A stretch of 64,000 nucleotides of DNA, taken from contig OZ038454.1 of NCBI GenBank assembly GCA_964036195.1, positions 28,258,315 through 28,322,314 on the forward strand, written 5' to 3'. The translations under genes were made by a program, and so were the position numbers. Every line of letters begins with the position of its first letter. Positions within the stretch are counted from its first letter, which is position 1. The notes beneath the pieces are model-generated. The model did no database searches, had not been told where the DNA came from, and saw nothing but the letters and a program-made list of their open reading frames with translations. This DNA is from Sphaerolaimus hirsutus (lineage: Eukaryota; Nematoda; Chromadorea; Monhysterida; Sphaerolaimidae). Below are positions 58,101 through 64,000 of the stretch, one piece after another.

Positions 58101-61100
58101 TGTTTACTTGCGGAATTGACCGCTCAATCTCAGAGAAAGAAACTTATACTCAAGCGACATTACACCTTACAATGAAATCTACCATATTCCATATGAATAA
58201 AAGAACAAACTTAATTTTATATTATTAAATTATTAGGTTTTTCATTATATTTATCAAATTGTTTCTTCTTTGAGTGAATTGGGTGCAGTTTTTCATGTGA
58301 CCTTGTTCATCAAAATATGGTACCATTCATTGTAAGGTGATCTGTCTGTCTAGTTTTTTTACCTTATGAATGGCCTAGTTGTGTTAGAAACTCCGCGAGA
58401 CTTTGCCATATAATCCTCTAGAAATAATCTCTGCTGTACGAAAAATTGCACATCTTCTTTGAGCATTCGATTCTGCGCGTGCATCGTTGCCTGAAAAATA
58501 AATAAAATACATTCATTGGAAGCTTGTAGATTTTCTACTGGGCTGATTGATGTCGGTGAAAACACACGCAAAACCATTTTAATAACGTTCGAATTGAAAA
58601 GAAAATTACGTTTCTCTCTAAAAAAAACTACGTTGAAGGAAACCATTTTTTGAACCCAAATCAGGCGAACGTTGATATCAGTCTGATAAACATGACCGCA
58701 CAATAGGGTTAGGACTGAGGACTAGGGTTGAAAAAAACAACGTTTTTTTTACTCGATGTTTTTTTTTTAAACGTTTCGGACGTCATGTTTTTAAAAAAAA
58801 CGTTGTTAAATGAAAAAAGTTTTAAAAAAAACATCGGCCAACCCTAGTTAGGACTAGGGTTCAAACGGGACCAGTTTTTCGGGCCGGGACCGGGAACAGA
58901 AATTTTTCTTATCGGGACCAGAACTGGGATTGGCACATCGTACCGGGACCGGGATTGGCATTTTTATCTTTTAGGGACCGGGATCGGGACTGGGGTGTCG
59001 GGACCGGAACCGGTACCGCCTCAGTCCCGAAATTTCGCCGAACTATCGACCGGGACCGTGGACCCATTTGAACCCTAGTTAGGACGACACAAGGTATCGA
59101 ATATCGACTATTTTACTTATATCGGTATCGAAAATTTTGAAAAATATCGATTATTGATATCGAAAAGTTTGAAACATAGTCGATAATCGAGTATCATGAA
59201 AAATGACGATAATCGAGTGACATAAAAAATGTCGAATATCGATATCGAAAAGTCATATAGTCATATCAACTCGAATCGATACCCCAGCCCACCCGACCTT
59301 ATACAAACTCCTCTGCTTGTCAGCGAAGCGCATCAATTGCGTGCTGGCACCCCGCCACATGTCTCTGCTGGCCTTCATCAACCTCAGCAGCGCCGTGCAG
59401 CTGTGGCCCAGTTCCAATTGCACGCGTCTGGCGCTGTCCAGCGTGTCCACGTTGTTGTTGATCCGCTCCAAGTCCAGCGACCGCTCCGCCCACTCCGAGG
59501 GGGTGGGCGAGCGAGATGTTAGTGTTACGCTGAGGGTGGTTGTGGTTTTGGGAGGGTTGTGGGGTGTGAGTAGGGAGGGTAAAAGCGCTCGGTATTGACA
59601 CGATTTTTTAAAAGTTGATTATCACTTTTTACAAAAAAATGTTCAGACATTTCTAAATTTTTCTAAAAATTTTTTTAAACGGGCTTTAAAATTTAACGAA
59701 ACGCTTTTGTCTAGCCTCAACTGTGAGGATACACAATACAAGTGAGAGTATCAGTCCACGTTGAAATCGAAACTCACTCCAAAGATGCAGCCACTCTGAG
59801 CAAGGTGGCTTGCACCAGCGGATCAGAGATGATTATTTCATCGAACAGCTTGTGGTTGGCAATACGCCAAGTCAAGCCCAGACGCTCCAGATAGTGCACA
59901 TTCTGGGTGTGAAAAATTTATTTTTACGTTGTTTTTACAGTATAAATAATAGTTTTATACGTTTTAAATTAGTTTTAATCGATATTTTGTGTGACATTCG
60001 ACACAATCCCCCCACAATTTCACAATTGTCCCGCAATTTTTGAAGAGTAAAACTGGACGGGAGCGCGTAAAACGTTTATAGTTCCTTAAAAAACACCATC
60101 CAGTCCAAAGATCGCCTGCACAAATGTGGACCAACCAAATCTTTGAGCACTGGCTGCAGCAGCTGCACCGTGGACTGGAGATCCGAGAAAGCCTGCAGCA
60201 GTGCGCGCACAAACTCCCCCGCCAATGCCACCCCCATACTGCCGCCGTCTGCGAGGGGGGTATACTCTAATAACTGTGCACTTCAGAGTGGTATATACTA
60301 GGGTTGGAAAAAAATCAATTTTTTTAAACGCCTTGATTTTTTTTAAATTGATTTTTTTAAATTAAAATCAGATTTTTTTAAATCGCCCAAAATGGGGGTA
60401 TAGAGAAAATATATGTGTATTTATGTTAAGTACCAGAAAATGTATTGTTATGTCTATTGCGGTCATATTATGACTGTGGAGTCATGGGATAGCTTATTAA
60501 GCAGTGATTTCTTTCAAAAATATCCATTTTACGTTGACTTATTACGTATATCGCCTTTTGTCGAACGTTCATGACTTAAACTAAAGTTCAGCTTGGAATA
60601 GTGCTTAAAAAAAGTTGTAAGAGAAGGCTATGAATACATTAACAGTGATGCTACACACTGTAGCAGTATGTGGGGGCACATTGGCTGGATATTATATACT
60701 ACACTATCATATCACGGCTTATTATTACACCATAGCATGAATAAATGTAATCTTTTACACTAAAAATGCCCCAAAACCCATGGAAACACCACCAATGGTA
60801 ATGTGTATAGTCGTCAGACTTGATGCCCTGCCGTCGATACTTATGTCTTTGTATAGCAATGGAGCAATGATAAACTTATGTTAGAATTTCCAAATACGTT
60901 CCGCAGTCTCCGGGAATGCAGTGCATAGTAGGCTTCTATTTTGACGTTCTTTCGTTCAAATTTTAACATAAGTTCCCCATTTCTGTACTGCTGGATGAAG
61001 ACATAAGTATGTGCAAGGGCAGGGCATCAAGTCCTACCACTATATCGGAAATTGCGTGCTTGCGCGCAAAAAATACCTAGTGCAAGTCTACCAGAAATTT

Positions 61101-63990
61101 TTGATTTTTTTAAATTAAAATCAGTTTCCACCCTGTGAATTTTTTTTGAATCAGATTATTTTTTTAAAATCAGTTTAAAAAAATCAAGTGCCAACCCTAG
61201 TATATACCATACCCCATATGAATGAGCAACCAAACTACCATGTTTTTTGAGATGCCTATTAATACGCACTACCCGACCCTGTGAAATGCCCTGGAAAATG
61301 TCAAATGTCACGCAAAGTGTCAAAAGTCATGGAAAATGCCCGGGAAAATGTAACGCGTCGAGTATGAAAAAAATAAAGAAAATGGCATTTTACAGGGTCT
61401 GCGGTAAACTGGCCAGCGCCAAGACATTCTCAATCAAAAGGCTGTATGTTTTAGTAAAGATTCCACATAAATACTTCCCTGGAAGACTTTGAACCGAAAA
61501 AGTAAACAAAGTTTTTCCGTGCAAATCCGCAATCACAAAAAATAACAAACCGTCACTTTTCACATCCACATTATTATTGGACGCGACGATTATGTGCAAA
61601 AGGTGCACTTTAGCATCCATTATATTTTGACGCGCGATCGCTTCCAATCGCTGGTAAAGTTGATGCGCGTCTTGCTCACAAAGCCTGAAAAGAGAAGTAT
61701 ACTCCGGTTACTTTACACCCTGCACGCGTGGTTCCCGCTGGAAGTGTGCCAACGATGGTTAGCGCGTGCGAGTTTCATAAAAAGATGACAAAATTGATTG
61801 TTGTGATAATGTTATTCATTAACATATTCACATCGATGAATTTTTGTCATATTTTTACGGAAATCGCATGATTTAATAATCATTGGCACGCTTCCTACAC
61901 GAAACATAAATCAGTGCGAGGGCAGACTATCACGTACGCCGAGTATATGTATTGCGGTGGAAAATGTAGCCTATTGGCTTGTTTTCAATAGCTGGAGTCA
62001 ATTCCGCAAGTGGAGAAGTAAAAAACCTATTTAGAAGTAGGGATGACAGGTGTTTTTTACAGTCTTTTTAAAAAATGTTGTTGTTTTTAAACAGAGGCAT
62101 CGAAGCCGTTTTTTAAAACATCAGACCAAATTTTTTGTACTTATGCATTAGGTATTTTTTTGTGCGCAAGTGCGCAATTTCACATACACATTAACATTGC
62201 TGGTTGTTTTCATTGGTTTTGAGGCATTTTTAGTGTGAAAGCTTCTATTTGTTCATGCTATTGTGATGAGTGAGATGTTAATGTAGTAGTAGTATTTATA
62301 TAATATCCAGCCAATGTGCTCCCCATACTTCTACAGTGTGAAACATCACTGTCAATGTACAAGCCTTCTCTTATAACCTTAATTAAGCACTTTTTCATGC
62401 AAAACTTGACTTACAGTCGTGAATGTTCGACAAAAGGCGATATACGCAATAAGTCAATGTAACAGGGGTCTCGAATGGGGGGGGGTTGGGGGGGGGGTTA
62501 CCCCCCCCCCAAACCGCCCAGCTATCTATCTATCCCGGAGGCCGCTCAGCTATCTATCTATCCCGGAGGCAAAATTTTGGGCTACTACCCCCTAAACCCC
62601 CCCCCCAAATCGCCCAGCTATCTACCTATCTGGAGCGATTTTTCAGAAACTATACCCCAATTTTCGCTCAAAATCGCTATTTTTCATACCTATATATAGA
62701 TTTTCACCTCCAAAATCACTGGTTCATGCGTCTAACTGCCTATTTTCAGCTATTTTAAGTACTATATGCTCTTGTATACCCATTTTGAGCTATTTTACAC
62801 CTACTTTTAGCGATTTTTCTCCCTTTTCTTCCTTCTATGCCCCGAAAAAGCCTATATATCGAACCACCACAACCCCCCCCCCAAACCCCCCCAGAAAATT
62901 TTTCAGCTATCTATCCCTCCGGAGGAGCGATTTGCTATCTATCCAACCACTCGGAGGGTCAAAATTCAAGATACCCCTGCAATGTAAAATGGATATTTTA
63001 GACAAAAATCATTATTTATAATGCTATCCAGGGCCGTATCCAGGGGGGGGCGGGGGGGGCTGCAGCCCCCCCCCCTCCCGGGGCAAGACCAAAAAGTGAC
63101 CGGAAAATGCGACTTTTTCAACGTCAGCGTAAAAAATTTTGCGCGCAAGCGCGCATTCTTCACCAGACAGGAGGTATTATCATTGGATTTGCTCCATGTG
63201 GCCACAAATCGTTATAAATACACTCAATGTTATCTTTTTTTGCTCTTTTGTATGTATATTTACATACATATACAGCATTCCATGGCGCTGACGCCAACGC
63301 CAATGGCGCCATGGCGTGGCGCCTACTAATAACGCCAGCGCCATGGCGCCATTCCGCCACTATGTAGCTGAAATTTTAGGGGGGGGGGGGCTGAGCCCCC
63401 CCCCCCCTCGCCGGCCTCCGTAAACAAACAGCCCCCCCCCGCTCAAAAATCCTGGATAGGTCCCTGATGCTATCACGTGGCTCCATAGCCATTCTATGGC
63501 TTTATTTCACATCACAAAGTACTGGCAATTGTCTGATATTTATACCTGTATATTTATATTGTTGACTCATAGCCATAATTGGGAACTTTAAAAAACCATT
63601 TTATTCAAAAAACGTTTTAAATTTAAAAAAAATATGTTTGTTTGTTTTAAAAACAGGGTCGTTAAAAAAATTTTTTTGACCATCCCTATTTAGAAGTGAG
63701 AAGTTATCACCCATATTCACCTCTCGCACATCATAAAAAAAACACATTTAAAAGAGAAACACACCGTGACACAGCGGCTTTCAGCGCCGGAAAATCATAA
63801 CTTTTTTCGCTTGCATTCGCAGCAAATCCGTTTCTATACATGCAGCGAACAGCTTGCCTAAAAGAATGTTACAGTGAAATCACGTGGATATATTTACAAA
63901 CAAAATTTTTTAGATTGATTGACTGACCTCACAGCGACCCAATCTTTCTGCAAAGTTGCAAATAGCATCCTCCGTTCCCCATCGGTTTTC
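42954..63990 (-). CDS. FAM193-family protein, C-terminal 1,131 aa over 24 exons (5' end outside window)
   Basis: Large, mostly disordered nuclear/cytosolic protein. Human FAM193A has been reported to support p53 activity, but the biochemical role is not established. The 24 exons form one frame of 3,396 coding nt with every phase matching. Recognition rests on the C-terminus, FEEMDEDEREVELFKQF followed by a basic tail, which resembles the FAM193 C-terminal domain; on SLDELLAFIEG; on a Cys-rich CCFCDVHNCG followed by a basic helix (RARDRLRMKLKRR); and on an N-terminal helical region (YDFPALKAAV; LYQRLEAI; LGLTWRIANHKLFDEIII). A second Cys cluster, CAVCSLKYCPCDQC with CEISH, may bind metal. Length fits the family (human FAM193A is about 1,265 aa). 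One intron is a complete MITE and one is GC-AG. Family name from recall of motifs, not a search. Confidence 0.8.
43913..44155. mobile_element. hAT-like TAGGGTTGGGAA element with CCCGATA core
   Basis: Ends TAGGGTTGGGAACCCGACC and AACTTCCCAACCCTA, flanks CCACTGGA and CCACAGGA. The core is ACCCGATACCCGACC variants. Contig 1 ends inside its other copy (36630 equals 44110). Confidence 0.82.
44190..44412. repeat. Near-perfect hairpin, about 107-bp arms
   Basis: ACCATTGAAACATTTTCAG at left and CTGAAAATGTTTCAATGGT at right; the arms are interrupted by few mismatches around a loop of about 10 bp (GCAATTCAAG). Not an obvious member of the other families. Confidence 0.85.
44701..44860. repeat. TACTCATCTAAACC-family remnant
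   Basis: GGGTTTAGATGACTAGCGAG and related words are the inverse of GGTACTCATCTAAACCC at about 43700. Similar pairs occur at 19540 and 20150, suggesting a further foldback family. Confidence 0.45.
45146..45229 (-). CDS. FAM193 exon 23
   Basis: Acceptor GCACGCAG, donor CAG|GTAAAT; ADQNSNGAKSRGKNVVADD. Confidence 0.78.
45568..46006. mobile_element. hAT-like CAGGGACGTATCC element, TSD CTATAGTT
   Basis: Ends CAGGGACGTATCCAGG and CCTGGATACGGCCCTG, CTATAGTT at 45560-45567 and 46007-46014; GGCGCCA hairpin block and GCGCGCTTGCGCGCAAAATT inside. Confidence 0.92.
46195..46435. mobile_element. AAGTCGACAAGTCC foldback element, truncated
   Basis: GTGGACTTGTCGACTTCTTG to TTAGAATTGGACGCCTCAA, reverse orientation to 17950-18596. 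It lies just beyond the GC donor of FAM193 exon 22. Confidence 0.65.
46460..46524 (-). CDS. FAM193 exon 22 (GC donor)
   Basis: Acceptor GATGCAG|GT; basic SSAAKTSKRHRAKTKKASHE. The only donor that keeps phase is AAG|GCGAGT, a GC-AG intron. Confidence 0.75.
46560..46683. mobile_element. Fragments of GTATACTC and TACCGTATT elements between FAM193 exons 21 and 22
   Basis: TATACTCGGCGGACCGCA with GTATGCGCCC, then GAAGAAATACGGTA; both partial. Confidence 0.55.
46685..46799 (-). CDS. FAM193 exon 21
   Basis: Acceptor CTTGCAG, donor CAAG|GTTACC; SLGDRSLDELLAFIEGRKQ. The donor intron starts with TTACCGTATTTCTTC, a mariner-like MITE end. Confidence 0.82.
46838..47060. repeat. TAGGGAAGACCGG element end with AAACCGTTTTT core
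   Basis: TAGGGAAGACCGGAG, AAACCGTTTTT and CTATGGCTCTACAGCCATTC resemble 62038-63688. The right terminus was not found. Confidence 0.5.
47175..47398 (-). CDS. FAM193 exon 20: CCFCDVHNCG motif
   Basis: Acceptor ACCCCAG|GC, donor CGG|GTATGT; Pro/Glu-rich region, then CCFCDVHNCGRH and the basic helix RARDRLRMKLKRR. Confidence 0.85.
47482..49262. mobile_element. hAT-like CAGGGACG element split by a foldback, TSD ATAGAAAC
   Basis: Ends CAGGGACGAATCCAGG and CCTGGATACGGCCCTG with ATAGAAAC at 47474-47481 and 49263-49270. Interrupted by the element at 47555-48898. Confidence 0.88.
47555..48898. mobile_element. Large foldback (1.34 kb), TSD GGGCTCAG
   Basis: CCATAGAAGTTTTTGGGGTT and AACCCCAAAAACTTCTAT termini, GGGCTCAG on both sides. 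Each arm runs over 600 bp with few differences (for example CATATCTCGGCCATTTCTG and its inverse). No intact ORF. Confidence 0.85.
49659..49953 (-). CDS. FAM193 exon 19
   Basis: Acceptor CTCGCAG, donor GATC|GTGAGT. Low-complexity polar region. The stretch coding DCGAKRQDPGAGATEG is built from GGCGCC and GGCGCCAAGCGCC words identical to transposon interiors. Confidence 0.8.
50258..50529 (-). CDS. FAM193 exon 18
   Basis: Acceptor CGCACAG|CT, donor AAG|GTCGTT; lysine-rich start (EDIKRSKKQL), acidic middle, then LPAGVLQMLKENTMKAIESL. Confidence 0.8.
50607..50674 (-). CDS. FAM193 exon 17
   Basis: Acceptor TTTTGCAG|G, donor TTGG|GTGTGT; KISSGLPTPDTCLFLKL. Confidence 0.75.
50878..51057. mobile_element. 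Introner-family MITE inside FAM193 intron 16
   Basis: On the minus strand GG|TGGCAGTTCCGCA to GGGACTGCCCCA|GG. It has a flanking GG duplication like the copies that form whole introns, but lies inside an existing intron. Confidence 0.75.
51131..51279 (-). CDS. FAM193 exon 16
   Basis: Acceptor CTTCCAG, donor AGAG|GTGCTT; ADADCAASYAKLASGEWEWR then a Leu-rich helix. Confidence 0.78.
51325..51549. mobile_element. Foldback element, GATACGCACATCTGCCCG family
   Basis: GTGCACTGATACGCACATCTG and CAGATGTGCGTATCAGG; ACTTGACACTTTT arms. Partner of 6591-6820. Confidence 0.8.
51594..51733. mobile_element. Decayed CCCTGTAAA-family MITE
   Basis: AAATTGGCATACAAATTTGTC and ACTTCACAAGGTGTGGGAC words; termini eroded. 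Confidence 0.4.
51871..52778. mobile_element. Foldback transposon with inverted repeats over 250 bp
   Basis: AGTCCGGCTGAAAAGTCCCC and GGGGACTTTTCAGCCGGAC; the arms continue through CTACGGTCATAAAATTTCGA to GCCAACACTGG. Unique core of about 380 bp without ORF. No clear target duplication. Confidence 0.85.
52840..53095. repeat. Degenerate tandem repeat of CGAAACTCGATATCTCCA
   Basis: About six imperfect units of (CC)GAAACTCG(A/T)TAT spaced 35-60 bp, alternating with A/T-rich filler. Confidence 0.6.
53398..53535 (-). CDS. FAM193 exon 15
   Basis: Acceptor GTTCTCAG, donor TGC|GTGAGT; Ser/Thr/Pro-rich, with SQSPSPPPYFTGILEES. Confidence 0.78.
53564..53820. mobile_element. Harbinger-like MITE, GGGCCC family, TSD AAT
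   Basis: GGGCCCCCACACACTGGATG to AACTAGTGTGTGTGAGCCC with AAT on both sides. Has an internal duplication of GTGTCAACTAAATGTCAAC. Confidence 0.85.
54025..54655. mobile_element. Foldback transposon, GGGGCCAGATT ends
   Basis: GGGGCCAGATTGTTTTCTCC and GGGAGAATTAAATCTGGCCCC; arms of about 290 bp (ATATTGCAATATGACGTATA and its inverse). Related by termini to the complex at 7748-9479. Confidence 0.8.
54661..54805. mobile_element. AATTCCGCAAGTG-family element
   Basis: GCCAATTCCGCAAGTGAG and the inverse CACTTGTCCGCACGGCGGAATTGGC. Decayed copies at 57951-58125 and 61996-63715. Confidence 0.5.
54857..55059 (-). CDS. FAM193 exon 14
   Basis: Acceptor CATCCAG|AT, donor ATG|GTGCGT; LVGDALWHRVTAGMQKDSLG through DLDGAGATDDDW. 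Contains a GGCGCTGGCGCC word like those in nearby transposons. Confidence 0.8.
55337..55404 (-). CDS. FAM193 exon 13
   Basis: Acceptor TTTTGCAG|A, donor GAAG|GTAATA; acidic end GSDDTCDDDE. Confidence 0.75.
55431..55771. mobile_element. AAGTCGACAAGTCC foldback element, decayed
   Basis: GTCCAATTCTAAAAGTCGAC at the left; GAAGTCGATAACTCCAC and TTGATAAGTCCA recur inside. Fills most of FAM193 intron 12. Confidence 0.6.
55830..55901 (-). CDS. FAM193 exon 12
   Basis: Acceptor ATCGCAG|A, donor GA|GTTGGT; AWDRSFVADHSASASDDN. The donor was selected by phase with the next exon. Confidence 0.7.
55940..56037. mobile_element. Short Harbinger-like MITE
   Basis: CCAACACACATTACTTGTCAAC and GTTGAAAACTAGTGTGTGTAAAGGC in inverted orientation. 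Confidence 0.5.
56331..56410 (-). CDS. FAM193 exon 11
   Basis: Acceptor TTTTTCAG, donor CTGCA|GTTTGT; FEDFMSGAAGEPPVSMTGAD then LDAADL. Confidence 0.75.
56590..56681 (-). CDS. FAM193 exon 10
   Basis: Acceptor TGCCCCCAG|GG (MITE edge), donor CAG|GTGGGC; GATCHNGGVVNVSQTAGGL. Confidence 0.75.
56682..56876 (-). mobile_element. Introner-like MITE forming a complete FAM193 intron
   Basis: The 195-bp intron equals one MITE (56683-56875) plus one base of the duplicated CC (GG on the minus strand) at each side. Minus strand: ACTG|GTGCCACTCCCAGACCCTG to GTCTGTGAGTGCCCCCAG|GG. Removing it keeps the frame (DEKTG-GATCH). The interior GCCCTGCAAAATGTAAA is shared with 6107-6289, and orientation relative to transcription is the same. 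Confidence 0.85.
56877..57125 (-). CDS. FAM193 exon 9: Cys-rich cluster
   Basis: Contains CAVCSLKYCPCDQCEISH, a possible metal-binding knot. Donor ACTG|GTGCCA is the edge of the MITE intron. The acceptor CGTAAAAAG|GA is weak and lies 12 bp past the duplicated target of the hAT-like element at 57146-57309, so the 5' boundary is tentative. Confidence 0.65.
57146..57309. mobile_element. hAT-like TAGTGATGG element with GCGCCA core, TSD TTTACACA
   Basis: Ends TAGTGATGGAAAAGCGCC and GGCGCTTTTTCCATCACTA with TTTACACA at 57138-57145 and 57310-57317; the core is GGCGCCA/AAGCGCC words only. Confidence 0.9.
57338..57640. mobile_element. ATCTATC/CAGGGGTCTCC-family fragment
   Basis: CCAGCTATTTATCCATCTATC, GGCTACTACCCCC and AATCGCCCAGCTACC match the interior of 28260-28750; termini not seen. 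Confidence 0.5.
57683..57795 (-). CDS. FAM193 exon 8
   Basis: Acceptor CACGCAG|C, donor GCAG|GTATGT; SAEDMAAFKRTLRAYLTKTG. Confidence 0.75.
57951..58125. repeat. AAGTGAAA-core element, decayed
   Basis: ACTAATTCCGTACATGGAGAAG and CTTGCGGAATTGACC ends; AGAAGTGAAGTGAAATGAG words inside. Confidence 0.5.
58126..58362. other. A/T-rich intron sequence of FAM193 intron 7
   Basis: No exon or clear repeat recognised apart from a short inverted pair (CATTACACCTTACAATGAA and TTCATTGTAAGGTGA). Confidence 0.3.
58363..58490 (-). CDS. FAM193 exon 7
   Basis: Acceptor TTTTTCAG, donor AAG|GTAAAA after two bases of the codon; MHAQNRMLKEDVQFFVQQRL then FLEDYMAKSRG. Confidence 0.8.
58723..58846. mobile_element. 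hAT-like TAGGGTTG element with AACGTTTT core
   Basis: Ends TAGGGTTGAAAAAAACAACG and CATCGGCCAACCCTA; flanks CTGAGGAC and GTTAGGAC. A short relative of 22371-23062. Confidence 0.8.
58855..59077. mobile_element. hAT-like TAGGGTTCAAAC element with GGGACC core, TSD GTTAGGAC
   Basis: Ends TAGGGTTCAAACGGGACCAG and CCCATTTGAACCCTA; GTTAGGAC at 58847-58854 and 59078-59085. Confidence 0.9.
59093..59283. mobile_element. GGTATCGA element with TATCGA core
   Basis: GGTATCGAATATCGAC and AATCGATACC ends; interior almost only ATATCGA variants. Ends 14 bp from the donor of FAM193 exon 6. Confidence 0.6.
59298..59529 (-). CDS. FAM193 exon 6
   Basis: Acceptor CCCTCAG|C, donor AAG|GTCGGG; SPTPSEWAERSLDLERINNN then a long helix to KQRSLYK. 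Confidence 0.82.
59778..59902 (-). CDS. FAM193 exon 5
   Basis: Acceptor CACCCAG, donor GGA|GTGAGT; NVHYLERLGLTWRIANHKLF then DEIIISDPLVQATLLR. Confidence 0.8.
60136..60248 (-). CDS. FAM193 exon 4
   Basis: Acceptor CCTCGCAG|AC, donor TTG|GTTGGT; GGSMGVALAGEFVRALLQAF and a leucine-rich helix. Confidence 0.75.
60299..61199. mobile_element. hAT-like TAGGGTTGG element, TSD GTATATAC
   Basis: Ends TAGGGTTGGAAAAAAATC and AAGTGCCAACCCTA; GTATATAC at 60291-60298 and 61200-61207. AAATCAATTTTTTTAAA arrays at both ends, with a middle sharing words with 22371-23062. Confidence 0.9.
61250..61405. mobile_element. CCCTGTAAA-family MITE (introner relative)
   Basis: ACCCTGTGAAATGCCCTGG and TGGCATTTTACAGGGTCTG; the interior matches 6107-6289 (ATGTCACGCAAAGTGTC). 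The outer termini differ and no GG flank was identified. Confidence 0.65.
61551..61684 (-). CDS. FAM193 exon 3
   Basis: Acceptor TCTTTTCAG|G; LCEQDAHQLYQRLEAIARQ then IMDAKVHLLHII. The donor is uncertain: G|GTTTGT was chosen by phase, and A|GTGACG is 7 bp upstream in the same phase. Confidence 0.7.
61697..61946. mobile_element. Mariner-like MITE, GTATACTC family
   Basis: GTATACTCCGGTTACTTTAC to ACGTACGCCGAGTATA; begins 13 bp upstream of the FAM193 exon 3 acceptor. Confidence 0.8.
62463..62979. mobile_element. hAT-like CAGGGGTCTC element, TSD CAATGTAA (nested)
   Basis: Ends CAGGGGTCTCGAATGG and AATTCAAGATACCCCTG; CAATGTAA at 62455-62462 and 62980-62987. Confidence 0.9.
63029..63466. mobile_element. 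hAT-like CAGGGCCGTATCC element, TSD ATGCTATC (nested)
   Basis: Ends CAGGGCCGTATCCAGG and CCTGGATAGGTCCCTG; ATGCTATC at 63021-63028 and 63467-63474. Confidence 0.92.
63765..63857 (-). CDS. FAM193 exon 2
   Basis: Acceptor CTTTTAG|G, donor CG|GTGTGT; QAVRCMYRNGFAANA then YDFPALKAAVS. Confidence 0.75.
63928..63990 (-). CDS. FAM193 exon 1 of window
   Basis: Acceptor TTTTTAG|G, donor AG|GTCAGT; KTDGERRMLFATLQKDWVAV. Enters mid-codon, so at least one exon lies to the right of the window. Confidence 0.7.
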
Positions 63991-64000
63991 CTAAAAATGC

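Larger units (their letters stand above)
62038..63688. mobile_element. hAT-like TAGGGATG element with two nested hAT-like elements, TSD TTTAGAAG
   Basis: Ends TAGGGATGACAGGTG and TTTTTGACCATCCCTA; TTTAGAAG at 62030-62037 and 63689-63696. Nested: 62463-62979 and 63029-63466. Confidence 0.88.

Overview
This is a eukaryotic, metazoan nuclear window. It holds four intron-rich protein genes in a landscape that is mostly small inverted-repeat transposons and their nested remains. The genes were rebuilt by chaining exons whose splice sites and reading phases agree. No bacterial, viral or organellar genes, no rRNA and no transposase ORF were recognised. A divergent ionotropic-receptor-like gene next to FAM193 and TIA-1 homologues suggests an invertebrate animal, perhaps a protostome; the clade cannot be fixed from this sequence.

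Layout. (1) About 240-13542, minus: a divergent ionotropic glutamate receptor / ionotropic receptor. Twelve exons chain without a phase conflict from the ligand-binding S1 lobe through M1, pore loop, M3 and S2 to M4; three more upstream exons are tentative. (2) 16184-25935, minus: a TIA-1/TIAR-type protein with three RRMs and a Gly/Tyr/Gln-rich tail (8 exons, about 363 aa). (3) 27468-29937, plus: replication-independent histone H3.3 (3 exons, 136 aa), head-to-head with the TIA gene across a GC-rich, CCAAT-containing interval. (4) 42954-63990, minus: the C-terminal 1,131 residues (24 exons, one continuous frame) of a FAM193-family protein that runs off the right edge.

Assembly. Bases 29351-36630 and 36831-44110 appear identical at a constant offset of 7,480 and flank a 200-N gap. 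This is almost certainly an unmerged contig overlap, so the second H3.3 last exon (37289-37417) and the second FAM193 last exon (35474-35695) are artefacts, not paralogues.

Mobile elements. At least a dozen inverted-repeat families are present. Many copies keep 8-bp target duplications and CAGGG/TAGGG ends (hAT-like). Others have GGGCCC or GGCGCTC ends with 3-bp duplications (PIF/Harbinger-like), or TACCGTATT and GTATACTC ends at TA (mariner-like). The interiors are often not remnant genes but degenerate arrays of one short word per family (GGAAAAC, GGGATC, CCCGATA, AACGTTTT, GCGCCA, TATCGA, CTACCGTA).

The main discovery candidate is a MITE family with CCCTGTAAA inside its termini that inserts at GG and duplicates it. 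In two unrelated genes (receptor, 6107-6289; FAM193, 56682-56876) the whole intron equals one element plus one base of the duplicated GG on each side. The element start supplies the T of the GT donor, the element end supplies the CA of the CAG acceptor, and splicing restores the pre-insertion sequence. That is the signature of an introner, a transposon that makes ready-spliced introns.
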